NCBI GenBank assembly: GCA_033980235.1 | Contig: CM067067.1 | Coordinates: 124,001-188,000, forward strand | DNA: 64,000 bases | From: Diadema setosum | Taxonomy: Eukaryota > Echinodermata > Echinoidea > Diadematoida > Diadematidae | Reading direction: 5' to 3' | Shown here: positions 10,900-22,961 of the stretch, piece by piece | Position numbering within the stretch: the first letter of the stretch is position 1 | Layout: each line of letters opens with the position of its first letter | The notes under the pieces: generated by a model | Database searches by the model: none | Told to the model about the DNA's origin: nothing | What the model saw: the letters and a program-made list of their open reading frames with translations, nothing else | Program-made: the position numbers and the translations under genes

Positions 10900-13190
10900 A
10901 CACTTTCACAACCATACAACTGAAGGTAATTTTGATTGTGTAGAATTGACATGTTGAACAGCTATGTTGTCAATCATGGTCACAAAAAACAAATAACGAT
11001 CTAATACAATTAAGATGCTGTAGCCTTTCCGGCAATAGCTTCACAGCCTCTATTTAGAGAACAGAACCAAGTCTAGTTACGAACTCATTGAACTGGAATG
11101 TAGCTGGCTCATATAGTAGTATTCTGTCATGAACCAGTATTCATTTGTCAAACATTCCTTCCAGCTGATTACACCAATTATATTTTGTAAGCAAATGAAA
11201 AAAAAAAGTGTGTTGTGTTTTCTATATGTAGTTGGAGCGGTTGTAGTAATACAGTACATGCAGTATAAATTCATCCTTATTAACAAAAAAAGATTAGCTT
11301 CATACAGACACATGAAAATGCACAAACATACACATATACACACACCCTCAGTACACTCATGCATATCAGATACAAACACACACCAACATCAGACACACAT
11401 AGGATGAATATATCATTGATATATTTGCCCTATGTTTGTCTGATGTTCCCCCTCATGGAATGGATAGAAATATTCCCCTCATAGATATATGTACAGGTAA
11501 GATTTGTATGGCATTGTACATATGTATGCGATTTGCATGTTGGTGGGAGTGTTCAAGTGATGCCTGTTTGAAGGTGTTTGTGGGTATGTGTGTAGTATGG
11601 CAAAGGGTGTGTGTGTGTGTGTTGATGTGTGTATAGATAGGAGACCAAAGAAAATTAGTAAAAGGGAGTGAGGAAAAGTAGGGGAGGGGTATTGTACTTA
11701 CAGGAGTGAGATTGTAAAACCCTACCAGTGTGTTATCTCCATATCCTAATGTTGGAACAAAATGGGATTTATTCCACTGGATCAATGGCAGCTGGTCAGT
11801 CAAGCACGCATGAGTGACATCCACATTTGACATCAAATCAGTCCGGAAGAGTTATCTTTTCCACATACATACTGTATATTTCATATCAATATTATGAGAC
11901 ATTCTCATGTAACATTGAATCAAAAGCTTTGTGATTTCTTCTTCACTATACAGAAATCTCTACAGAACTCAAATTTAGGATAGAAATAATATATGTATTG
12001 CAAGTGTACATATACAAAACAATACAGGTGAGTGATGTTATTCAATCTTTCACACATTTAAAAATGTGTACAAATGTGTGAATGTATGTGAGCATATGTG
12101 CATGTGGGTGTTTGCTTGTGTGCACATTTTCAGAAGTACCTATCTGCATGAATAATTATGAATGTCTGAGTCTGAGTGACCTAGCAATTGTTCTTTCATA
12201 AGACCCCTGACACCATATTCATAAGAAAAAACAATGCTTAACTTTTAATGCTTGACTTCAATGATTATGTATGGAGAACTACATGTATAATAGATATCAA
12301 CAGAATAATTCCCCAATTGCATCGCATTATGAGTGCGGATTCTCCCTGTGGATGCATTCCAGGTCACGGAACTTGAGTAACTGGGCCTAAGTCTGCTTAA
12401 ACACAGATGAAGATTATGTAAAATGTTAATGCTTAGAACACATCTTGTTTTCCTTTTTCATAAATCTGTGAATCATATACCAAGAGTAAATTATTGCATT
12501 TCTTCTCAAAACTACATGTATATACAATTTTTTTCAATCCCTTTTGAGTGTGTTGTGTTCTATAATGCATGCACATCTGATTCTAAATTATCTTGTCAAA
12601 AATATCAATATTTGATCATAAGAGTGATGAGCTCTAATCTATAACAGCAAACATGCTATGATAAAACCATAGTAAGGGACAGCATTCATGTAGAAATCTT
12701 CTAAACTTACCATTTTAATACAACACTAAATATCTCTACAGAATAGTGTTAAGAATGCAAGCTCATCTGTCCATAAATATGGTCATTTATGCTTTAAACA
12801 TCAACAAAAGAATACACAGTTTTCCTTTTGTATCCACATGACTCCTGTATTGCAAATGAATAATGATTTTGCTATTAAAAGGACAATATTCAATTGGCAA
12901 AGAAATGGTCTTTGAAACACTATATCAAGTTGGCATCATATTGTTTGTGATGAAATGCTACATACATGTTATACAGACGGGACACAACAGTAACCAAGGT
13001 GATCTTATCTTGTCTTTAGATGATCACTCATGAATAGAGCGCATAAGAATGCTGGGTATGCATAACAAAATTTTGAGTGTTTGTATCCAACATCTGACAG
13101 AAGAACAGATGAAAAAAATCATTCCACAAAAAAATTTGTATCATATTGTACATAATATGAACTTCAATCTCAATTGCAAGGATTCCTGAA
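10900..13190. other. AT-rich filler with CA/TG microsatellite tracts
   Basis: No gene is seen. CA-rich stretches occur at 11318-11400 and TG-rich ones at 11575-11635. The rest is AT-rich and carries no recognisable terminal repeats. Confidence 0.4.
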
Positions 13191-13199
13191 ACCATCACA

Positions 13200-13357
13200 T
13201 CATTTGTCAGGTGCAAATTGTCTCCTGTGATATTCAATAACTTCCTCCCTTGGATGACACACGATGGCACTCACAAGGGGAGGCGCTGAAGGCTGGCAGG
13301 ATGCAGGAGTTTTGTCATCGTACTCCACAACAGCAGAAAGGACATCATCAACATGTG
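13200..13357 (-). pseudogene. Putative last exon of an unrecognised minus-strand gene
   Basis: On the minus strand a TTTTCTACAG acceptor is followed by HVDDVLSAVVEYDDKTPASC, then QPSAPPLVSAIVCH and REEVIEYHRRQFAPDK with a TGA stop. The composition looks protein-like and the start coincides with a good acceptor. I do not recognise the family. Together with the duplicated exon copies at 13913-14043 and 14552-14687 it suggests a transposon-encoded or captured gene on this strand. Confidence 0.35.
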
Positions 13358-13912
13358 CTGTAGAAAATTCAACAGAAAGAAACAAAGGGACACACAAAAT
13401 AGATGGAATTAAGGTGTTTGCATTGGTTATTAGCAACAAAGTCCTTGAGGTGTCATGAACAGAAACCACCATTTTGATAATGACATTAAAAAAATCTTTG
13501 CAAATTCATATCAAAATTGGGGTTTGTCCTCCTCAATGCAAAGACTTGATTTGAGAATGCCAAAGTAGCCATTGGTCATGGAATGTGGAGTGTTGGTCTT
13601 CGGGAATGGAAAACTGACTGCCTCCCTTCTATGACTTCTGATTAGTGGAACAGGCATAAGACCTGCCCCTCCACCCCCCCCCCCCTAAAAAAAAAGAAGA
13701 GAAAATGTATATCTTGACCTTTTAAAATTGATCATTTTATGTGTACTCAGTGGTCAAGAAAGCCATGCTTCTACAAAGACAAACAAATAATAAAATGTGT
13801 GGTTGACAAATTGTGCCATTCTAATATTTTTCTCTTCATTGTAATTGGTCTTGTAACGTGAATTCATTTTCTTCCAATATTGCATAAAATATCTACGCCA
13901 TTCTTTACGAAC

Positions 13913-14043
13913 CTTCACACTAGAAGACCCAGCCTTGTATTTCAGCTTCACAATCTGGTAGAGCAGATCACCTGTTGCACCTCGAGCTTGCCTCCGGTCT
14001 GGATTTGTGTTGCACACTGTAATGCAATGCTGCCAGCTGAACC
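13913..14043 (-). pseudogene. Candidate exon, duplicate copy 1 (unknown protein)
   Basis: On the minus strand, acceptor AATTACAG is followed by GFSWQHCITVCNTNPDRRQA and RGATGDLLYQIVKLKYKAGS up to a possible donor GTTCGT. The conserved reading frame between both copies supports coding origin. I cannot name the family. Confidence 0.35.
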
Positions 14044-14551
14044 CTGTAATTAGTAATAGCATAGAGAGGATTTAATAAAAAAAAAAAAGTCTATGTAGGC
14101 CTGTAAGAACATGGTTAACTGGATGCATGTAGGAACTCTTGGGAGAAACAAATACTGTTAGTCACAAATAATAACTGCCATTAGTACTTCCCCACATTCA
14201 ACATTGTAACCAGGGCAAGTGAAATTGTAATGACGACAACTGAAAATAAACGACTGCAGAAAGTTCCTTGTCTGATTGGAAAGTGACTTTTTGTTTGTAC
14301 ATGTAAACTATGAAATCACATTACATTAGTCAACTAATATGGGAAAAATTTTGGGACCTTTTAAAATTGATCATTTTATGTGTACTCAGTGGTCAAGAAA
14401 GCCATGCTTCTACAAAGACAAACAAATAATAAAATGTGTAGTTGACAAATTGTGCCATTCTAATATTTTTCTCTTCATTGTAATTGGTCTTGTAACGTGA
14501 ATTCATTTTCTTCCAATATTGCATAAAATATCTACGCCATTCTTTACGAAC

Positions 14552-14687
14552 CTTAAATTCACACTAGAAGACCCAGCCTTGTATTTCGGCTTCACAATCT
14601 GGTAGAGCAGATCACCTGTTGCACCTCGAGCTTGCCTCCGGTCTGGATTTGTGTTGTACACTGTAATGCAATGCTGCCAGCTGAACC
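14552..14687 (-). pseudogene. Candidate exon, duplicate copy 2 (unknown protein)
   Basis: Same exon as 13913-14043 with few changes (Cys to Tyr, Leu to Pro) and an inserted block just before the donor, giving SSSVNLR instead of SSSVK. The acceptor is preserved. Confidence 0.35.
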
Positions 14688-15493
14688 CTGTAATTAGTAA
14701 TAGCATAGAGAGGATTGAATAAAAAAAAAAATGTCTATGTAGGCCTGTAAGAACATGGTTAACTAGATGCATGTAGGAACTCTTGGGAGAAACAAATACT
14801 GTTAATCACAAGTAATAACTGCCATTAGTACTTCCCCACATGCAACATTGTAACAAGGGCAAGTGAAATTGTAATGACGACAACTGAAAATAAACGACTG
14901 CAGAAAGTTCCTTGTCTGATTGGAAAGTGACTTTTTTTTTGTACATGTAAACTATGAAATCACATTACATTAGCCAACTAATATATGGGAAAAATTTGGG
15001 GGGCAAGAAAAAAAAAAAGGATATTGAAGATTTCACTTGCCTAATGACAAATGGGCAAGTGAAGACAAACAATAATGCCCAGTCCTAGATCAATTCAATC
15101 TAATAATTTGTTTTGGAACATACCATCCAACCATTCGGTTACTACGTACAAGTCTACAACTCTTTAGAGCTTTATTGGGGAAGCAAGGCAGTCCCACTCG
15201 AAACGCCAGACAGAGCTTATCAACCTATCTAAACCGTGAAACTGTTAGTAAATTAAAATAATATGATACTAGTAGAATATTAGCAATAGGCCGAGGCCAT
15301 AACCAGACGCCGTGCGAACCCTGTCCCGATTTATACAGCAACTGGGCTGTGTATAGATCTAGTTACGATACTCACATGATAGCTAGAGAGTCGTCTATAC
15401 AGAACATACCCGACTCTATAGATCTAGAGATTTAGAGTCTCTGTATACATTGGTCTCGTGTTTCTATCTCGACTCTATAGAGTCGTCTAGACG

Positions 15494-15700
15494 CTATACG
15501 GAACATACCCGCTTTCTCTCCAGCTTCAGAACTGCTGATCCGCTTTGTTTTTCAGCTCTCTGACGATGGGATTGGCTTCCAGTTCCCAGCTTGATGACAG
15601 GGATAGCTATGGGCTGTAGGATCCTCTTTTTGGGCACAAATCCTAGCCGAGTATACAGCCCCTCCTCTACTAGTTTACATGTACTTGGCTCCACTCCTCC
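15494..15700 (-). pseudogene. Possible coding remnant, unknown
   Basis: The minus strand reads GVEPSTCKLVEEGLYTRLGF and VPKKRILQPIAIPVIKLGTG, then SAVLKLERKR, ending at a donor-like GGTATGTTCC. It could be an upstream exon of the minus-strand remnant at 13200-14687. No start codon or acceptor is convincing. Confidence 0.2.
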
Positions 15701-16880
15701 AAGCGATCACTGCATACGAGGCTGTACAACCTGACGACTATAACGTTGAATAGAAGAACCATTCATCGCATGCATCCCACTGGCACTGCACTGCACTGCA
15801 CTACTGGGCTCGCTTCAGCAAATGAAATGAGTCTCAAAACCCAATTCTTTCGAATGGCGTCATCTTTAGCCTAGGGAAGTTGTGCAGACTTACACCCATC
15901 TTTTGTGTCTTTGCTGCGGTGACGACACACCTCCACGGCATTTTCTTGAAATATTTTCTCTAACTTTCCTACAAATACACAAGACTCACTGCACTGTGAA
16001 GTACGGTATACGGTGAGACAGTCGGCACTATGAATACCCCCTCGTACGTCAAAGTGTCACCTGACAAGGCACGTGACCGGTCCTTGCTTTTTCTGGGGGC
16101 GTTCCCGACTACCCGAAAAATGAGCGATTTAGGCGATTTCAACTGAGTTTTTTGAAGTTCACAGATCTCGTTGAAGAAAAGCATATGCGATTTCTAATAG
16201 TATTGACACAGTATTTTCATATGATCATGCATTATAAAGTTAAAAGACTGCCCCTTTAATCTTTACCAAACCTGTGCGATGAATGGGACAAAAAACAGGA
16301 AGTAAACCACAAGAGTAACAACAATGAAGGGATTATCAGATTAAACTGAAATTAAGCATGCCTCATTAACACATTCTGTACATAATTAATGCCAACTTTC
16401 AAAGCAGTAGCACTATCTTTTCAAGAGTTATTAGAGTTGAAAGTGAAGAGTGTGGACAAGGTTTTTCAGAAATGAAAAAGGGATTCTAAAGACACACCTA
16501 ATCGCACTATTCTACCAAAAATGTTTGAGATAAACTGCTAAAAAAACACACTTTCCTGCCCGTTTTATGATACCAAATTTAAGCATAATGTAAAAGAAGA
16601 CTCGCTCTTTCAGAAAATATGAAAAAGTCAAGTTCGGCTAGGTTGACCCATTTTACTTATTTTCAGTCCTCACACAAAATCAGTGTGTGCAACTTAATGT
16701 TCGTTTGGAGGTGCACGGTCACATACAGTGTGTCTGTTTTAGGTATAGTTATTTGCAGGAAGTGATTAAAATTGCAAACCAAGGGAACATGAAAGATGCT
16801 GGTAAACCTTTGGCACTACAATGTAAGTAATGATTTGCTGTTTGTGTTTGTTTATGTGTGTTTGTTGTTTTTTATTGCAG

Positions 16881-17015
16881 TTGGGCACATAGTCATGGCA
16901 GTGAGTTCTAACAGTCATCATTTAGTAACAGGTGACAGTGAAGGCACCATCAAAGTCTGGAAAATCCAAGAGTATTGTTTGCACCAACCTGAGAGCATCA
17001 CAAACACACCACCAC
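16881..17015 (+). CDS. WD-repeat protein exon 4
   Basis: Exon between acceptor TTTATTGCAG and donor GTAAGT, phase 1 in and phase 1 out. It encodes VGHIVMAVSSNSHHLVTGDS and EGTIKVWKIQEYCL, a WD repeat with the GDSEG turn and terminal W-K. The intron before it is 10.3 kb and holds the large repeat at 7413-16722. Confidence 0.9.
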
Positions 17016-17569
17016 GTAAGTCTTTAAGTCTCTACACCCAAAGTTTTATTAAATGTCTATCACTTCAAATCAATTTTAATACATTGACCTATACACCCAC
17101 TACTACTGTTTTCTTGTGGTCATGATGTATCATATTAATTAAAGACTTTGAAAACACTTATCTTAACCTCCAGCAGCCATTGTGTTGTTTTATGTTACTT
17201 CCGTTACTTTCAGTTACTTTGCTACTTCACAATCTGTGTGCTTGTTTTGAGCATTTTTAATTTTATGTGACCTTGCCCCACAAAACCCACACATGGTCAC
17301 TGGGGTTTATTTTCAAGTAGGCCTGGAATTATGCATTTGTTTCAACTTGATTTTGGGGGTCATTGTGTTGTTTTGACAGAGATACTCTATTATATCCCAA
17401 GATTTTGAAGCAAATGATGAATAAAAGTATTTATTTTGAGTTTTTGTATCCCATGTTGTTCCACACACAAATAGGGGGTTATTCAGTATAGGCCTACTTG
17501 AACAGACCCTTTATAGTCCCATGACATGGAGGTAGTACTCTTACATATCTTATTTTCAATTAGTTGTTT

Positions 17570-17606
<37 letters not shown>

Positions 17607-17904
17607 GGTTGTATGCAACCAATTTTTACTAGCGAGATACTTTATAAAGCTGAAAATCTCTTTTATATTAAAACCTGAGCTAAAAATTGTATCTGGCAAA
17701 TTCTTATGGGTTTTGTGATACATTGTCACACTACAATGCACAACTGTGAGATCCTTGAGGCAATGCAGTGTATGTATATGGGTTTAGAATGTGAGAACTG
17801 CACTGCACCTCACATAGTTTGTACCAGTGTAGATTCCCTTGTAGTTTGATTGACTTACCATCATGAGTTTGAAACTTTGTGTCATTATGTCTCTGCCCTA
17901 AGCT

Positions 17905-18060
17905 ATGCCGGAGGCATTATGTTTTTCAATTGTCCATCTGTTTGTTGCATCTTGTTATTGCATTGTGGATTTTCCTTCATCCTGCCCCAGGTATGCTACT
18001 GTAAATGGGATGACGATGTTTTACTGAATCATTCATTGTCAAGAGGTCAAAGGTTACCAA
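17905..18060 (+). repeat. Fragment of GGAGGCATTATG-type dispersed repeat
   Basis: GGAGGCATTATGTTTTTCAA then TTGTCCATCTG matches the family seen at 30868-30960 and, reversed, at 50500-50600. It also holds AGGTCAAAGGTTA at 18043-18055, a DR1-like motif with one mismatch. Confidence 0.5.
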
Positions 18061-18251
18061 ACAATGACTAAAAAAAAATCACCATTTTCAGCTGTAACTT
18101 CATGGACAGTAGTCAATTGGGGAAATGATATGATAAGAAGGGTTGAAAAAGAAAGACTATTGTATTCATTAAATGATAGTGTGGAAAATGATGACAGGTC
18201 AAAGCCAGTGTACTCAATAATAATAATAGTAATACACTGTAATGATTATGT

Positions 18252-18258
<7 letters not shown>

Positions 18259-18299
<41 letters not shown>

Positions 18300-18301
18300 T
18301 C

Positions 18302-18364
<63 letters not shown>

Positions 18365-18372
18365 ATAACAAC

Positions 18373-18419
<47 letters not shown>
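18259..18419. repeat. (AAT)n microsatellite
   Basis: About 160 bp of nearly pure TAA/AAT triplets with a few interruptions. It produces spurious Asn-rich and Ile-rich open frames. Confidence 0.97.
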
Positions 18420-18982
18420 TAATAAAAACAACGTCAACAACAACATATCAATATCCCATTCACTAGACTACCAATTGATTTTTTTTTTTTTGACTGACTG
18501 ACCAACTGACTGCAACTTCAATGTAGTGTGTATAGATCACATAAAATGCATGCACATAATGTTGCTTTTGTTTTTGTTTTGTTTTTGTTTTTTAGACAAT
18601 GCTGTGTGAACATGACATGAATTGTGCTCAATTCATGCCATATTGTGTAACAAGTGCACTAAGAACATGTTGTTCTGAAATCAGTGTACATGTACAGTTG
18701 TGTACACCTGTATGGTCACATGACCTACACATGCATTTGCCATTGGATGCTGTCTAGAATATGTGGCATTACATAGGCCATGAGAATGATATGTGCAGTG
18801 CATTGCAATATTTCAACTCAGCATGCTGCCTTTTTAGTTTTCTACTGACTATGGGTATAGCTAATGTCCTCAGCCCAGCAATACATGTATCATATGCAAA
18901 TGACTTTAAATACTTTGTTTTGATATCTTCGTCACTTATGGGTCAAGCTTACAGTTGCAATATAATTTTTTTTTTCATCCAG

Positions 18983-19134
18983 CCCTTCTGTCGTCATGGC
19001 ACCTTCATACTGACAGCATCAACCATCTGTGTTTCTGTGAACGCAATGATCGATTGCTGATCATTTCTGCATCTGCTGACTGCAGTGTACAGCTCACAGA
19101 TATCTATGGCAACCACATAGGAGCATTTGGACAG
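18983..19134 (+). CDS. WD-repeat protein exon 5
   Basis: Exon between acceptor TTTTTCATCCAG and donor GTAAAA, phase 1 in and phase 0 out. It encodes SSWHLHTDSINHLCFCERND, then LLIISASADCSVQL and TDIYGNHIGAFGQ. This is a WD repeat in which the usual Trp of the WD dipeptide is replaced by Thr (QLTDI). The following YGNHIGAFGQ is typical of the family. Confidence 0.9.
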
Positions 19135-20561
19135 GTAAAACAGTTGACAACTTTAATGAACTCTTGAATTCCAAGATTGAGATGATTTGGAGTTTACAGA
19201 TTGAAAAGTGGAATGACTGCTGGAAAAAAATATATATATTGATAATTCTCATCTTATCGTCTTTGTTACAAAGGACCATTATTCATAGACCACAGAAAGA
19301 AATGTTTTTGGCATTATTTTTATTTTTTTTTAATAATTGCATTTTTTTTTTTGTATAGGTTACATTATTCTAATATCAGAGGAATACCATCTAAATGGTT
19401 AACCAATTGTGTTACAAGGTGGAAGGAAACGTGTGAACTTGAAAGACACAAATTTTTCAAGCCTCTAGCTTTTCCAGGTTTTATCTCATCTTGTCACACT
19501 GTTCCTTTTTACTGGTTATACTACATAAAGATAGAATATGAATTTGGTGTGTGGACCATGGTGTGGAATGAAAGATTACATTGATTTTTGTTTATGCTGC
19601 ATCTACATGTACACCTTGTACTATACATGTCTTGTGCATGACACCAAATGTTTTTACTGCTGGCTGCGTCAAAACCAGGTCATCTTTACAATGCAAATTT
19701 CAATACCTTACCTTAACCTGCTCTTTAATAAAGATGAGTGTAATTTATCATGCAATTTGATAGAAACATAGAATGCTATTAAACCAAATGGCATCATAGT
19801 CAGTGGTAACATATTGCATACTATGGCAAGTTATGGATAAAGAATTGAGTGAAAGTGTTAGTTTCATTCCCTGGTGTGTGTACCAGAGGATGCTGTGGAT
19901 TGAGTAGTGCTACACCTTTACCATGTCACATTTGTGTGCATGATACTGGACATGTTTCTTGATGGACTTTATTCATATTCAGTATGGAAGTATAGCATTA
20001 ACAATTTGAGAAACATTGAAGCTACTATAATGATTGGCTGTATTTTTTCCCAAAGAAATAGAGAGGTATCCTTTTTACATGCTGTTTCCCTATCAGCCCA
20101 TCCACTCAGATGTAACCTTTCATACCCTCCTGTGAGAAAGTTGTGATTACAAGCATTGATAGCTATTTTGCCTTCAGAAGGGTGTCAAGAAGTAAATTAC
20201 TCAGGCCTGATGGCATCACAACCACCACCATGAAGTAAATATCATTAGATATTGCTCCTGTCTCTGTCCACCATGAATTTTTCCAAGCATGGAGTGTGGT
20301 TAACATCACCTCGGTGTTTAAATATGGAGACAAAGCATAACCCACCAAACAAAAAAGAGTGGCTATGACATTAATTGTCTCAAACTATATAATAGAATCT
20401 TACATTGATTTCTTTCGTCACTCTTTGCTTCAGGAGTTTGAGAAGCAGAAAGATTTCATTAATTTGATTGCATTTGTGAGTGTGAAAAGCAACCATGAAA
20501 TTTATCCCACAAGAAGCTATAGTGGAAAATGTAGGTGGTTTCCCTTCAATACTTCACTTAA

Positions 20562-22373
20562 AGTATGGTGAACGAGACATTAATATCAAGAAAATCACAC
20601 AAAAGAAGGTGTCAAAGCAGAGGGAAATGTCTCCTAAAACAGATATTTAATGTGACTTAATAAAAGATATTCGCACCACTGAGAAATCGCGAGTTAAAAC
20701 TGACTGATTTACTTCACCGATTTTCGCTCTGGAACAGCCATCTTTTTCGAGCCCTAAAATATGACGTCACGAAATGAACAAAACCCTTAACGAGTGCGCA
20801 GCGGGACATCGAGGCCGCCATTCATAAAGCACGTATTTCTTGGTGAGCGGATGCAATATCTGGCCTGTCTTTAGGCGCATCTGCTTTCTCTGCTGAAACA
20901 TTAAAACGTCTAATTTTTACGTTATATTGTACGGAAAGACTTTGAGTTCGACATAGAGAGTGAATTGAGTAATGGCAGCTGTGACAATGTCACTGATAGT
21001 GACAGTGGCAAAGTCTGGGTGGTAGAAGAAGCGAAGGAGAACGGAGCCCACTCTGTTGTTGTATTTTGTTATGGTGCGCCAAAAGTAACCGTGTCTGGTT
21101 CTGTTACAATAATCACTTCCCCGCTAATAATTTTGTTTAAAAATCCCGAAGACTTCATATAATGTTCCTGATGCCCTTGATTTTGACATAAGAGTAGCAT
21201 TTTGCATTGATTTTGTACTGAATTTGTGATTTTCATATTGTTTTTATAGTACCAAACAATATTTACTTTGGCGCACGATAGCAACAAACCAGATCGTGTT
21301 CGGCTCAATGGCTGCGCTTGTATTGTCGGACTGATGCTAAGTTTGACTTTCTTGATGGGCCTAGCTAGCTAGCTAGCGGACACACGTCGCGACGCGTCTA
21401 CATCCTACTACTGTTAGACTAGTACTAGTAGTACTGTATTAGTAACGTTAGAGGTTCTACTATGGTCTAATGCTTCTAGAAAATGTCTAACGGTTACTTC
21501 TACTAGTAGCTAGCTGCCGCTAGAATGCATCAGAGATCAAGTTGTGTTCAGGATTTCTGTGTACAAACGAAAACAAAACAAAACCAAAGACGATTTAGCA
21601 TGCCATCACTTTACCGGCAAATACAACCTAGTCTATACAAGATTACAAGGAACTGGTGAGTACAGTTTCGTATTCTTGATTAAATTACTCGAAATTGCTA
21701 ACCTCACTTTTCAAGGAGGCCCACTTTTCAAGGAGACCTAGGCCTTTTGCGGCATTGTCCTTCCTTCTAAATATGTTAGCGTTCTAATGTTACTTCATTT
21801 CTATAGGGGATAGGGCCTAGATTCATAGTACATGTACATGTATTTAGCATTTATCGTACTCTGCCTGTAACGTTAGGCCTATATACCTAGTAGAAGGGCA
21901 ACCAACATTAATTTCTTTACCGGCGGCGGTCGCCGCCCTTCTTGATTTCACTCTAGCCAAAATAGCTACCGTCAGTGGCATGCACACGTACACAATTAAT
22001 CTAGATGTAAGAATTCATAATATAAGTTCGTATATTAGGAAATAAAGTAAAACCTTGCACGTCTAACCGTTGACGTTTGATCCAAGATCATCTAACTTGG
22101 GCCTACGTGATTACGAGTACGTAATACGTAGGTAGGTCAGAGTTCTGGTTCCAGGTTAGAGTGCCTAAGCCTACTACGAGCCGTTTGAGAGTCGAAGCTG
22201 AGGCGTGACAGCGCAAGTAGCAGGGGCCGCGGAAGCGGGGGGGGGCTGGGGGGGCTGCAGCCCCCCCCCCGCACTTTTGGTTCGTCAAAAAAAAAATAAA
22301 AAATCGGAAAAAAAATCACAACACTCATGAATTTCAATTCCCAAAGATTCCGCCCTTAGATTCTTCCCGTCTG

Positions 22374-22414
<41 letters not shown>

Positions 22415-22880
22415 CTTGACCTTGCCACACCCCCCCCCCCCCCCCCAACACTGAAAAACGTTCCGCGGCCCCTGAGTAGAAGTGAGAAAAGATTGTCATC
22501 AATGGTAATTCTAAGGAAGATGGATTCAATAAGTGAAATTATAACTCACTTGTGCCTGATTGTGTGAGCAAGACACCTCGCTGCACTCAGGTCATCATAC
22601 GGAATTCACGCTTTGAACCATGGCACCGCGTAGCACAGCGCATCAGCGCACAGCTGATTCGTTCATTTCGTGACGTCATAATTTTGGTCACCAAAATTTC
22701 GCCGTCAGATCGGGTTCAGGTGGTCTAAAAAGGGTCTCAAAACACCATCTCTCCATCGCTCTAGAGACGTTTTCACCTTCTGCAAATTAATTATTCATAT
22801 TCCTAGAGACTTAAGCTTTCCAGAAATATACAAACCACCTTGTTTATGAATATCGTCCTGTTTTTCTCGTTCACCATACT
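20562..22880. mobile_element. TTAA-flanked inverted-repeat transposon, 2.3 kb
   Basis: Both ends carry AGTATGGTGAACGAGA (inverted at the right), 16 bp matching exactly, directly flanked by TTAA at 20558-20561 and 22881-22884. TTAA targets are typical of piggyBac, Kolobok and Sola3 elements; the superfamily is not decided. A possible coding remnant at 20949-21100 (+) reads IESELSNGSCDNVTDSDSGK. A hAT-type miniature is nested at 22221-22474. Confidence 0.8.
22221..22474. mobile_element. hAT-type miniature element nested in the TTAA element
   Basis: It begins CAGGGGCCGCGGAA and ends TTCCGCGGCCCCTG, a perfect 14-bp inverted terminus of classic hAT form. AGTAG adjoins both ends, but a full 8-bp target duplication is not clear. 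The inside is mostly G and C homopolymer runs, including about 36 G near 22377-22413. Confidence 0.75.
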
Positions 22881-22961
22881 TTAATTAACTCATGGTAGGG
22901 ATGCCAAACTTAGAACCCAGATACAAGAGGCAGGATATGAGGCATCAGTGAACACCATGTA

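Larger units (their letters stand above)
13716..14993. repeat. Tandem duplication of a 639-bp segment
   Basis: Copy 1 starts at 13716 and copy 2 at 14355, both with GACCTTTTAAAATTGATCAT. They stay nearly identical to about 14354 and 14993, differing by scattered substitutions, a 5-bp insertion near 14553 and A-run lengths. Each copy carries one candidate exon on the minus strand. The low divergence suggests a fairly recent event. Confidence 0.92.
7413..16722. mobile_element. Possible 9.3-kb inverted-repeat element with GTGACC ends
   Basis: The left end reads GTGACCCTGCACCTCAAAAC and the right end, inverted, GTGACCGTGCACCTCCAAAC. Flanks are ATAT (7409-7412) and ATAC. Inverted similarity continues inside: AAAGGGGGAGTCTTTTAACT near 7630 matches the inverse of AGTTAAAAGACTGCCCCTTT near 16238. 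A GGGGGCGTTCCC block at 16096 is the inverse of GGGAACGCCCCC at 7760. The inside holds P2X7-like and other coding remnants plus smaller repeats. It lies between exons 3 and 4 of the WD-repeat gene. It could be one large element or two separate end fragments. Confidence 0.55.

Noticed and set aside
18064..18501. Open frame with long Asn runs (and a parallel Ile-rich frame)
   Set aside because: It is read through the (AAT)n microsatellite at 18259-18419; no domain outside the runs.
20359..20571. Candidate extra WD-gene exon (EFEKQKDFINLIAFVSVK)
   Set aside because: The exons at 18983 and 24991 join in phase with family-like sequence FGQEDHWKIEP, leaving no place for it.
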